From the NCBI GenBank assembly GCA_031273365.1, contig JAISSA010000061.1:1-10024 (forward strand): DNA of 10,024 nt, in the 5' to 3' direction. The position numbers were made by a program, and so were the translations under genes. The stretch's first letter is position 1, and each line of letters opens with the position of its first letter. This document shows positions 1-7,500 of the stretch, piece by piece. The notes beneath the pieces are model-generated. The model saw only the letters and a list, made by a program, of their open reading frames with translations, had not been told where the DNA came from and did no database searches. The DNA comes from Synergistaceae bacterium (GTDB lineage Bacteria > Synergistota > Synergistia > Synergistales > Aminobacteriaceae).

Positions 1-36
1 GCAGAACAGGCAAAACACGCGCCGGAGGAGGTCCTT

Positions 37-235
37 TTGGACATTCGGGAGCTGATTGTGGAAAAAAGCGGCGAAATGTCGCCGGTACAAAGGCATATCG
101 CGACGACGATCATGAGCGCCCCCGAAGCCGTCGCCTTCATGACGGCCGCTCAGCTGGGGCAGCGCGCGGACGTCAGCGAGGCGAGCGTCGTGCGCTTCGT
201 TCGCGTGCCGGGTTTTTCCCGGTACAAAATGAAAG
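37..235 (+). pseudogene. Truncated RpiR/MurR-family transcriptional regulator (N-terminal HTH only)
   Basis: The first ~65 residues read like the N-terminal helix-turn-helix domain of RpiR-family repressors: a leading helix, the 'MSPVQRHIATTIM' segment, 'PEAVAFMTAAQLG', and the recognition region 'VSEASVVRFVRVPGFSRYK'. Family members normally continue with a ~200-residue SIS sugar-phosphate-binding domain. Here nothing resembling it follows: the frame stays open to a stop at 543, but from about 235 it only shadows the TAXI gene in another frame. A TTG start at 37 has a good Shine-Dalgarno (GGAGGAGG, 24-31). The frame is also open to the left edge, so the true start could lie upstream. RpiR regulators commonly sit beside transporter genes, so this may be the former local regulator of the TRAP system. 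A sequencing or assembly join cannot be excluded. The family call is fairly firm; the pseudogene status is inference. Confidence 0.68.
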
Positions 236-247
236 GTGTGTGTTGGT

Positions 248-1201
248 ATGAAGAAACGCGTTTTTATGCTCGGGGTTGTAGTGGTTGCGGCAATCATCGC
301 GTCGGCGGCCTGGGCTGCGACTTTTGTCACGATCGGGTCCGGCGGCGTGGGCGGTACCTATTATCCACTGGGCAGCGTGATGGCGGAGGTCTTCAACAAC
401 GCGGGCATCGACGTCCGCGCGACCTCGCGTTCGACGGCGGCCTCCAAGGAAAACTGTCGTCTTGTGGCCTCGGGAAGGGCTCAGATTGGCATGAGCATGG
501 GCTCGACCCTCTGGCAGGCCTACAACGGCGTCGAAGCCTTTGAGCAGGACGGCAAACTGCCCCTCAGAACGCTCATGAACATGTACCCCGCTCCTCACCA
601 TCTCGTGACCACCACCAGAACGGGCATTACGAAGTTCGAGGACATCAGGGGCAAACGGGTTTCGCTCGGAGCGCCGGGCGGCGGAGACCAGGTTCTGACG
701 CTCATGATCCTGAAGGCCGCGGGCATGGATCCCGATAAAGATCTTCAAAAACAGCAATTGACGCAGCCGGAGGGCGTCACCGCACTTAAGGACGGCAACC
801 TCGACGCCGTGTTCTGGAACTCCGACGCGCCAGGCTCGGCTGTTCTCGTGGTTGTCGCGGGACACGACGTCGTGTTGATTCCCCTTCCCGAAGACGTCGT
901 CAAAAAAGTCGTAGAGGACAATCCCTTCCTCTTCTCCTACACGATGAAGGCCGGGATGTATCCCAAACAGGACGCCGACGTGCTGACCATCGCGGACGGC
1001 AACTACCTTGTCGTGCACGAGAACATGGACGAGAAACTGGCGCACGACCTCGTCAAAACCATGATCGACAACAGGGAAGCCTTCATGAAGGTGACCAGAC
1101 AGGCCAGCCATTTCACGCCGCCGGAGGCAGGCGTCGGAATCATTCCCTTCGCTTCGGGCGCGGTCAGATACTTCAAAGAACAGGGCGTCGATGTCAGGTA
1201 A
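248..1201 (+). CDS. TAXI-family TRAP transporter solute-binding protein
   Basis: Periplasmic substrate-binding subunit of a TAXI-type tripartite ATP-independent periplasmic transporter, which captures a small organic solute and delivers it to the membrane permease for cation-gradient-driven uptake. The 317-residue product starts with a clear signal peptide (MKKR, hydrophobic core to ~21, likely cleavage after AWA at residue 23). The TAXI signature 'GSGGVGGTYYPLG' follows immediately, then 'ATSRSTAASKENCRLVASG', 'GKRVSLGAPGGGDQ' and 'DAVFWNSDAPGSA', all typical of the family, and the length is normal. ATG 248 is preferred over the in-frame GTG at 236 because MKKR begins a canonical signal peptide; AAAGG at 232-236 can serve as ribosome-binding site, with a somewhat long gap. 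The fused TRAP permease follows 99 bases downstream. The substrate cannot be read from the sequence; TAXI systems are often linked to glutamate, dicarboxylates or similar acids. The 5' neighbourhood is abnormal because it abuts a broken regulator. Confidence 0.93.
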   Translation: MKKRVFMLGVVVVAAIIASAAWAATFVTIGSGGVGGTYYPLGSVMAEVFNNAGIDVRATSRSTAASKENCRLVASGRAQIGMSMGSTLWQAYNGVEAFEQDGKLPLRTLMNMYPAPHHLVTTTRTGITKFEDIRGKRVSLGAPGGGDQVLTLMILKAAGMDPDKDLQKQQLTQPEGVTALKDGNLDAVFWNSDAPGSAVLVVVAGHDVVLIPLPEDVVKKVVEDNPFLFSYTMKAGMYPKQDADVLTIADGNYLVVHENMDEKLAHDLVKTMIDNREAFMKVTRQASHFTPPEAGVGIIPFASGAVRYFKEQGVDVR

Positions 1202-1222
1202 AAACGGCTGGTGCAGGGGGTT

Positions 1223-1280
1223 TCAGGGGGGCCAGCGAGGATTGCGAAGCAACCGGGCGAGCCCTGCCCCCCTGATTTTT
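1223..1280 (+). terminator. Structured intercistronic hairpin with T-run between TAXI and TRAP permease genes
   Basis: TCAGGGGGG at 1223-1231 is perfectly complementary to CCCCCCTGA at 1267-1275, and TTTTT follows at 1276-1280. Inside the loop a second hairpin forms (GG-A-TTGC / GCAA-CC, 1239-1254, loop GAA, bulged A). It looks like an intrinsic terminator with a branched loop, placed 21 bases after the TAXI stop and ending just before the permease ribosome-binding site. A leaky terminator or 3'-end-stabilising stem here would give more binding protein than permease, a common arrangement in binding-protein-dependent operons. It could also be a copy of a dispersed palindromic repeat. Confidence 0.6.
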
Positions 1281-1300
1281 AATGAAACGGAGGTCGAGAG

Positions 1301-3271
1301 ATGACGGAAAACGCGCGTGCACGGAACGCTCCGGAGAGCGCTGTCCCCGTTCCGGAGGCATTGCTCGAAAAAGTGGAGGGCAGGAAGAGGGAACTTCAGG
1401 GCTGGCAGAATTATGTACTCTCCGCTCTGGCGCTGACGGCGTCCCTTTTCCACCTGTACACGGCAGCCTTTGGGCAGCTTGCCGCAATGTATCAGCGCGG
1501 CTGGCACTGGCTTTTTATGGGCACCATCCTGTTTTTGCGTTACCCTGTAACCAAAAATCGCCCCAAAAATAAAATAGATGTCTGGGACTGGCTCCTCGCG
1601 GGGGTGCTTGTCGCGGGATGCCTCAACACCCTGATCAACTGGGAGGCCATCGCGATGCGCGAGGGGGCGGCGATTACGTCGGACATCGCCTGGGGCGTGA
1701 TCATGACGATTCTGGTTCTGGACGGGACGCGACGTTCCATGGGCTGGCCTCTGCCGATCATGGCGATGATCGCGATCGCCTACGCGACTTTTGGACCCTG
1801 GCTGCCCGGCATCCTCGCGCACGGCGGCTTCCCGGTCACGGAGCTGGCGCCCTTTATGTACCTGAGGACGGACGGCATTTTCGGCGTTCCTCTCGGGGTA
1901 TCCGCGTCGTTTATCTTTCTGTTCGTCCTGTTCGGAGCCTTTCTCAACACCTCGGGGGCGGGGCAGTTCTTTATCGACCTGGCGGTAGCCCTGACGGGCC
2001 GCAGTCAGGGCGGGGCCGGCAAGGCCGCCGTCGTGGCCAGTGCCCTGATGGGCACGGTATCGGGCAGTTCAGTCGCCAACGCCGTCACCACGGGCGCGTT
2101 CACGATTCCCCTGATGAAGCAGGCCGGATACAGACCGGAGTTTGCCGGGGCCATCGTCGCCGCCGCCTCCACGGGCGGACAGGTTATGCCGCCGGTCATG
2201 GGAGCCGCCGCGTTTATCATGGCGCAGTTCCTTGGGATCGCGTACTGGGAAATCGTCGTGGCTGCGGCCATTCCCGCAACGCTCTACTTCGTTTCCATCA
2301 TCATGATGGTGCATTTCAGGGCGGGCAAGCGCCGCATGAAGCGCCTCGACGCCGAATCCGTGCCCAAAATCGGACCGATCCTGCAGCAGGGCTGGCACCT
2401 GTTGCTGCCCATTCTGCTGCTGGTTGTCTTTCTGGCGCTTGGATATTCGCCGGTCAAAGCCGTCTTCTGGTCCATCATCCTTCTGGTCGTGGTCTCCTGG
2501 TTTGGAAGGGCCGAGCATCGCATGACGTTGCCCCGTATCCTTCGCACCCTCATCGACGGGGGTCTCGGTGCCGTCGAGGTGGCGGCGGCCTGCGCCTGTT
2601 CGGGCATCATGATAGGGGTCATCGGAATCACGGGGGTGGGGCTTCTGTTCTCGTCCTTCGTGCTCAGCCTCTCCGGAGGGGTCCTGCCGGTGGCTCTGTT
2701 CCTGACGATGATCGGATCGATCATCCTGGGGATGGGGGTCCCCACGACGGCCCAGTACATCATCACGTCGACTCTGGCGGCTCCGGCGCTCTCGACGATG
2801 GGCGTTCCCATGATGTCCGCCCATCTGTTCTGTCTTTATTTCGGCGTTCTGGCGGACGTGACTCCGCCCGTGGCGCTGGCGACCTACGCCGCCGCGGGAA
2901 TAGCGAAGTCCAATGCCCTGAAGACGGGCTTTACCGCACTGATCGTCGCCGTGGCGGGTTTCATCGTTCCCTATACGTTCGTCTACAATCCCTACCTGCT
3001 GTTGCAGGGCGACGTTTTTCACATCGCCCTCGGCTGCGCGACGGCCTTCATGGGTATCGTGGGCCTCGCGGCCGCCGTTCAGGGGTTTCTGATCGACGAC
3101 CTGAACGTTTTGGAACGCCTCCTCCTTTTCTCCATTCCGTTTCTGGTCCTCTACCCCTCGCTCTCCGCCAACGTGGTCGGCGCAGTGTTCCTGGCGGCGA
3201 TCTGGTTCAAACAGCGTACCGCCCTGAAACAAAGAGACACGACGCATCAGCTCTCCGAAACGACTCCCTGA
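1301..3271 (+). CDS. TRAP transporter permease, fused 4TM/12TM (DctQM-type) subunit
   Basis: Inner-membrane permease of the TAXI-TRAP system, combining the small 4-helix (DctQ-like) and the large 12-helix (DctM-like) subunits in one 656-residue chain, the usual form paired with TAXI binding proteins. After a short charged cytosolic N-terminus, hydrophobic helices run from about residue 40 to the end. The DctM signatures are plain: 'GTVSGSSVANAVTTG' (251-265) followed by 'GAIVAAASTGGQVMPPVMG', and the repeat-related 'GMGVPTTAQYI' (from 477), which line the substrate and Na+ path in this superfamily. The C-terminal ~100 residues add further helices, as in other fused members. ATG 1301 has a strong Shine-Dalgarno (GGAGG, 1289-1293, 7-base gap). 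It is presumably co-transcribed with the TAXI gene through the hairpin at 1223-1280, and transcription probably ends at the stem at 3281-3307. No defects are seen. Substrate unknown. Confidence 0.96.
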   Translation: MTENARARNAPESAVPVPEALLEKVEGRKRELQGWQNYVLSALALTASLFHLYTAAFGQLAAMYQRGWHWLFMGTILFLRYPVTKNRPKNKIDVWDWLLAGVLVAGCLNTLINWEAIAMREGAAITSDIAWGVIMTILVLDGTRRSMGWPLPIMAMIAIAYATFGPWLPGILAHGGFPVTELAPFMYLRTDGIFGVPLGVSASFIFLFVLFGAFLNTSGAGQFFIDLAVALTGRSQGGAGKAAVVASALMGTVSGSSVANAVTTGAFTIPLMKQAGYRPEFAGAIVAAASTGGQVMPPVMGAAAFIMAQFLGIAYWEIVVAAAIPATLYFVSIIMMVHFRAGKRRMKRLDAESVPKIGPILQQGWHLLLPILLLVVFLALGYSPVKAVFWSIILLVVVSWFGRAEHRMTLPRILRTLIDGGLGAVEVAAACACSGIMIGVIGITGVGLLFSSFVLSLSGGVLPVALFLTMIGSIILGMGVPTTAQYIITSTLAAPALSTMGVPMMSAHLFCLYFGVLADVTPPVALATYAAAGIAKSNALKTGFTALIVAVAGFIVPYTFVYNPYLLLQGDVFHIALGCATAFMGIVGLAAAVQGFLIDDLNVLERLLLFSIPFLVLYPSLSANVVGAVFLAAIWFKQRTALKQRDTTHQLSETTP

Positions 3272-3280
3272 TGAAGCCCG

Positions 3281-3307
3281 CGGGCCCCGGTCATTATCCG
3301 GGGCCCG
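3281..3307. terminator. Perfect GC-rich hairpin downstream of TRAP permease
   Basis: CGGGCCCCGG (3281-3290) and CCGGGGCCCG (3298-3307) form an uninterrupted 10-bp stem with a 7-base loop, starting 9 bases after the permease stop. There is no T-run after it, so it is not a textbook intrinsic terminator; it may act with Rho or protect the mRNA 3' end. Its position at the end of an operon supports a 3'-end role. Confidence 0.5.
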
Positions 3308-3350
3308 TCGCCTGCTCCACCCGAAGGGCCTCCGGGGCGAAGTCGGGGCA

Positions 3351-3368
3351 CTCGCGCAGCTGCGGGAG
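3351..3368. repeat. 18-bp interrupted palindrome, possible operator
   Basis: The 18 bases read CTC-G-CGCAGCTGCG-G-GAG: a perfect 10-bp core palindrome (3355-3364) flanked by complementary CTC/GAG with one mismatched pair. It lies between the permease operon and the AT-rich promoter-like island of the OmpA/dynamin operon, ~55 bases upstream of the proposed -10. That is a reasonable place for a dimeric regulator, but palindromes of this size also occur by chance in GC-rich DNA. Confidence 0.3.
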
Positions 3369-3421
3369 CCGGGTAAAAAATAATCCATATATCAAACGAT
3401 ACACCCTCTGCGCGGCATGTC

Positions 3422-3430
3422 TGGTATTAT
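3422..3430 (+). promoter_or_regulatory. Putative extended -10 promoter for the OmpA/dynamin operon
   Basis: TGG followed by TATTAT (3425-3430) matches the extended -10 pattern TGnTATAAT in 4 to 5 of 6 hexamer positions. The expected -35 region near 3402-3407 (CACCCT) is poor, which extended -10 promoters tolerate. The upstream stretch 3372-3400 is strikingly AT-rich for this window. The predicted transcript would start near 3437, giving a ~65-base leader before the OmpA-like gene. Confidence 0.4.
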
Positions 3431-3451
3431 ATCGGGCAGGAGCGCGTTCCG

Positions 3452-3483
3452 CCTGAAACCTGAGATTCAGGGGAGATTTTTTT
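3452..3483 (+). promoter_or_regulatory. Leader hairpin(s) followed by a T7 tract
   Basis: In the presumed 5' leader, the arm TTCAGG (3466-3471) can pair with CCTGAA at 3452-3457 (6 bp, 8-base loop), or its TCAGG part (3467-3471) can pair with the second copy CCTGA at 3459-3463 (5 bp, 3-base loop). The two pairings exclude each other. Five bases later comes a run of seven T (3477-3483). This resembles a weak attenuator, though the stems are short. The Shine-Dalgarno GGGAGG (3488-3493) lies just after it. Confidence 0.3.
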
Positions 3484-3501
3484 AATCGGGAGGTGACCTT
3501 T

Positions 3502-4533
3502 ATGCTTCGCAGGATTTTTATCGCGACCGCAGGCATCGTTCTGTATGCCGCTGCGGCGTTCGCTCTGTCCGACGTTCGGGGCTCACGGGATCATGCCCTC
3601 TTTCCCCGGCCCGCCGGGTACCGGATCGTTTCGTACAGCAGCGGAGAACGTTCCACGGAGCTTCCGCGCGGAAAGGATTTCGATTTTCTTCCCCTCGACG
3701 GACAGACTTCCGGCAGGCACGTCGACATTCTTTATAAGACGGAGGGCCGCCCCCTTTCCAGGTCCGCTCTGGGCGCGCGTTTTCTGTCGGCCCTGAAAAA
3801 AGCCGGAGGCGAGGTCGTCTTTCAGGAAAATTCGGCGCTGGGCGGGAGCGTGATCGTCGGCAGGCTGAGGCGGCCGGGCCGCGACGTCCGGATCATGCAG
3901 GACGCCGGGGGGGGGCGCATTTTTCGCCTGCTGATCGTCGAATCGCCGCAGGGTAGCGCCGCTCCTCCGCCGGTCGTCGCCGTTTCCGACCCGACGTGGG
4001 AGACGGAGGCTCAGGTGCTGGACCTGCTGCACCTCGTGGACCGCTCCGGGCGCCTCGAATTTCCCGTAAAGTTCGCCCCTGGCTCGTCCGTTCCCCTGAA
4101 GGGGTACGAGGCGAACTTCCAGAAATGCGTCCTGCTCCTGGAAAAGGACCCTGCCCTGAGATTTCGCGTCTCGACCTGGGCGGACGCCGGGATGAAGCCC
4201 GCGGATCAGAAGGCGCAGCTCAGCAGCCGCACGGCCGCGCTCATCGACGCCATGACGCGCATGGGGGCCGCCCCCGGACGACTGACGGCGGGAAATTCGC
4301 AATCGCAGTCACAGTCGCGGCCTCAGTCTCAGGAAGAGTCCGTTCCGGCGGGAATCGTTCGCCTTACCGTCGTCGACTCCATCGACGATGAAACGCAGGA
4401 GATGACCCGGAGGCGATCGCAACCGCAGGCGCAGGCGCAGCCTCAGCAGCCTCGATTGCCAGCTCAATTTCCAGCTCAGATGCCATTGCGGTTACAGACA
4501 GAATCGCGGTTACAGACAGAATATGGAAGATAA
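3502..4533 (+). CDS. OmpA-like envelope protein with Gln-rich C-terminal tail
   Basis: Predicted secreted protein of 343 residues, likely anchored in the outer membrane or periplasm and touching peptidoglycan. Residues 1-21 form a signal peptide ending in AFA. A middle region (~32-160, including 'GKDFDFLPLDG' and 'FLSALKKAGGEVVFQ') resembles N-terminal parts of other OmpA-family proteins. Residues ~174-265 resemble the OmpA C-terminal domain: 'LEFPVKFAPGSSVPLKGYE', then 'STWAD' where the family has GHTD, then 'LSSRTAALIDAM'. Asp228 and Arg243 are 15 residues apart, the same spacing as the diaminopimelate-binding Asp and Arg of OmpA. The tail (266-343) is low complexity, rich in Gln and Ser, and ends in a repeated LQTE motif. 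ATG 3502 is chosen over GTG 3493 because it gives a clean signal peptide and an 8-base gap to GGGAGG. It ends 6 bases before the dynamin gene, implying a shared operon. The family call is good; the role is inferred. Confidence 0.75.
   Translation: MLRRIFIATAGIVLYAAAAFALSDVRGSRDHALFPRPAGYRIVSYSSGERSTELPRGKDFDFLPLDGQTSGRHVDILYKTEGRPLSRSALGARFLSALKKAGGEVVFQENSALGGSVIVGRLRRPGRDVRIMQDAGGGRIFRLLIVESPQGSAAPPPVVAVSDPTWETEAQVLDLLHLVDRSGRLEFPVKFAPGSSVPLKGYEANFQKCVLLLEKDPALRFRVSTWADAGMKPADQKAQLSSRTAALIDAMTRMGAAPGRLTAGNSQSQSQSRPQSQEESVPAGIVRLTVVDSIDDETQEMTRRRSQPQAQAQPQQPRLPAQFPAQMPLRLQTESRLQTEYGR
4488..4522 (+). repeat. 18-bp tandem repeat, two copies, at the 3' end of the OmpA-like gene
   Basis: The 17-base string GCGGTTACAGACAGAAT occurs at 4488-4504 and again at 4506-4522, a period of 18, encoding LQTES-R-LQTEY. 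Being a multiple of three it keeps the frame. It directly adjoins the 17-bp duplication at 4521-4553, so this gene junction has grown by short local duplications. Confidence 0.85.
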
Positions 4534-4553
4534 CGCAATATGGAGGATAACGC
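4521..4553 (+). repeat. 17-bp near-perfect tandem duplication spanning stop and start codons
   Basis: ATATGGAAGATAACGC (4521-4536) and ATATGGAGGATAACGC (4538-4553) differ at one base, with period 17. The first copy contains the OmpA-like stop codon (4531-4533) and an ATG at 4523 reading MEDNAIW in another frame; the second contains the start of the PAS-dynamin gene (ATG 4540), also reading MEDNAIW. The GGAAG of the first copy (4525-4529) lies 10 bases before ATG 4540 and is the best candidate ribosome-binding site for it. Confidence 0.85.
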
Positions 4554-7500
4554 CATCTGGCAGCAGTTTCTGAACCTGACCGACGGAGGGGTTTTTGACG
4601 TCGACTTCGATACGCAGCGAATACGCTGTTCCGATTCATTCGCCCGGCAGGTTCGCCTGACGCCGGAGACTCTGCCCCACACGCTGGAACAGTGGTTCGA
4701 GCTTTATCACCCCGACGACTACGACGTTGGGAGGGAGCTTCGACGGCACCTTTTCGAAAGCGGGAGCACGCGATTTTCTCTCGAACACAGGCTGTACTGC
4801 GGAGACGGACAATACCGCCCCTTCTGCCTCGACGCTTTCTGCATCCGCGACAAAGAGGGTCGAATACGGCACATGATCGGCGTGGAGACCCCGGGCGCGC
4901 AAACATTCCGGACGCCGCCGCCCCGCCCGGCGCAGACGGCGCAGGAACTGCGAGAATTACGAAAAAGCCTTGCCTCCGCGGAAGACCGGGAAAAAAGGCT
5001 TTCCTCCAGCCTGTCCCGAACGGAGGAGCGCTGCGAGTCGCTGGAAAGGCAGTTGTACCTGGCGACGCAGATGCTCGACGCGACGTCGGAGCCCGTGTTT
5101 CACTGCGACGAAGAGGGGCGGACGGACCTGTTCAACAGCGCTTTCAGCAGGGCGCTCGCTGGCGATCCCGACCTCGCGCAATGGGTGAGCGCGGTCCACA
5201 AAGGAGACGAGCGTCTACAGGAATATCGGTACAGGGATCGCTGCGGCAGGGACAGAATCCTCGAGACGCGCGCGCTTTCTCCCACGAACCGACACGGTCA
5301 GACGATGGGCCGTATCGGCGTCGCCTCCGACGTCACCGATGTCCGGGAGATGGAGGCGGAGGCGATGCGTCTCCGGCATCGGATGGGAAGCCTGATCCTG
5401 CAAAACGGGCTTTTATCGGAAAACTCCAGATCGTATACAAAGAAATCGCATACAAAAAAATCGTACACAAAGTCGTACATTATAAAAGAAGACGCAGAAG
5501 CTGACGAAAGCGGCCGCCGCCTTCTCCGCGAGGGCGATCTGACCGATCCCGCAGAGGCTCTCCAGGCGTGCCTGACCGACGTGATCCGCTCGCTTTCAAA
5601 CGCCGCGGCGACATCGGAGGCGGGCGGGGCACTGACCGATCTGCTCCCCGTCCGCGTTTCGCAGTTCGAGAACCTGTTTCACGCGTCCGCCCGGGCGGAG
5701 CTGGAGGTCGGGGTCGTCGGAATCACGAGCAGCGGCAAGTCCACGTTCATCAACGCCATGATGGGGGAACGCCTGCTGCCTGAGGAGACGAGAGCCACCA
5801 CCAACCTTGTGGTCCGCTGCCGCAGAGGCGACGAGCGGGCCGTCGTCGTCGTCATGAAGGACGGCGGGAAGAGGCGCGTTTCGGGGGCTGAACTGACCCC
5901 CGCCTGGATGGAAGGCCTGGCCTCCGAGCGCATGAATCCCGCCAACGAACAAAACATCGAAAGGCTCGAGTGGAGCAGCCCCGGCGCCGTCCTTCCCGAG
6001 GGCCTCGTCCTTATCGACACCCCGGGGCTCGACGCCTGCGACTTCCCCGAGCACTCCGAACTGGTGCTGCGCCGCCTTCTTCCCTCTCTGGACATCGTCC
6101 TTTACGTCACCTCCATCCGCAACCGCTTCAAGTCGAGCGACCTCGAGCTCCTGCAGGCGGTGCTGGAGCAGGACCAGAGGATCATCTTTCTGCTTTCCCA
6201 GATCGACCTGGAGCAGGACGACACCGAGGGGGGCAGGGTCGTGCTTTCCCGCCGCCGCAAGCTTTCCGCCTGCTTAAGAGAGCTTCGGGAGGACATCGAA
6301 AACATCTCTTCCGGGCACGGGGCCCTCGGAGATTCCGCCATCGTGCCCATCTCCTCGAAGCTGGCGATGGCGCACTTCTACGACAGAAACTCCCCGGCCT
6401 GGGACGCCTCCAACTTCGGTCCTCTGATCCGGCATCTGGAGAGCTTCAGGGCCAACCTGAGCCGCTATGGGCTCGAAGCGTGCGCCCGGCGCTCCCTCGT
6501 GGTCCTGTCGCGCACCGCGTCCGACCTCGGGCTGATTCTGGGCAGCCTCTCCACGGAACAGGCGGAGGCCGAAGGGACCAGACGCCTCGAAAGAATCCGC
6601 GAGCTGCGCGACGCACAGCGCTGGATCAGCGCGGAGATATCCGCGGTACGCAACGAATGGCGTCGCCTTCTCGATCCTGAATCGCACCTGGGGCGTCTCG
6701 AACGGGAAATTCAGGGCACGCATACCCTCGGAACCATAAAGGACCGCTACGAACGCTGGGGGGCGGACTGTGCGACGCTTGCCGCACGGATGACGGCACG
6801 CATGGACAGAGCGCGCCTCTCCTGCCGCGAGATGGTGCAGAAGCTCGGAGTCCCGCTTCACGGGCGCGCCGAAGAAACGCCCGACGACCTGCCCGCCCCC
6901 AATCGCTGCGTGCTTCCCGAAACACGGCAGGTGCAGATTCGAGGCTGGTTCGAGAACCTGCAGTTCTGGCCGCAGCACAGGACCTTTTTCCACCAGCAGG
7001 TGGACAGGGAAAAAATGCTCGCGGGGGCAGAGGAACTGCTGACGGAGCGCCTGCGTCTCCTGAACGGGCACCTTACCTGGTGGGAGAACAGGATGAGGGA
7101 GGACTGGTGCGATCCTCTCTACGGAGAACTGAAGCGCGAAGAGGCCGCTTTGGCCGATATCCGAAGGCTCGTGACGGACGCCTCGGTCTCCCGTTCCGCG
7201 TTGCGCTACTCGCTTTCAGACGTGCGCGAGGCCGAACGCGGAGTCAGAAACCTCATGCCCGGCTTCTCCACGCCCGACATCGACGCCGAATCCCTGTTTC
7301 CCGAGGATTTTTTCGACGTTTTCGACCGTTTCGACGACCTGCCCGAGCCCAAAAATCCCGTCGAAGCGGAGTCCTTCGACGAAGAGGACGAATCTCGCAC
7401 GATTTTCGCGCCTCTTCTGGCGGCGTTTCACGAGCAGCACATCCAGTCGCGATTTCTGGAGATGAACGCCCTGCGTGGCCGCAGGCGCGTCGTGCTTCTG

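Noticed and set aside
173..1111. Minus-strand open frame of 312 codons opposite the TAXI gene
   Set aside because: The sense strand encodes a full TAXI protein with signal peptide; the antisense product has no coherent domain and no convincing ribosome-binding site.
2069..3388. Long minus-strand open frame of 439 codons opposite the TRAP permease
   Set aside because: Composition is Arg, Gly, His and Asp-rich with no domain or hydrophobic pattern, typical of the antisense shadow of a GC-rich membrane-protein gene; the plus-strand product is unmistakable.
1618..3456. Plus-strand open frame of 612 codons overlapping the TRAP permease
   Set aside because: It is the permease gene in another frame, giving a His, Arg and Gly-rich product with no recognisable family.
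3294..3536. Minus-strand 80-codon open frame in the intergenic region before the OmpA-like gene
   Set aside because: It crosses the promoter-like island and the start of the OmpA-like gene, ends inside the hairpin at 3281-3307, and shows no family resemblance.
4523..4560. ATG 4523 as the true start of the PAS-dynamin gene via frameshift
   Set aside because: It opens with the same seven residues but is in another frame and would lose the PAS domain; ATG 4540 reads straight through 1288 codons.
5431..5487. Possible CRISPR-like or binding-site array from the repeated TCGTAYACAAA units
   Set aside because: Units are 12-15 bases without spacers, in frame, and encode a protein linker; this is a coding microsatellite.
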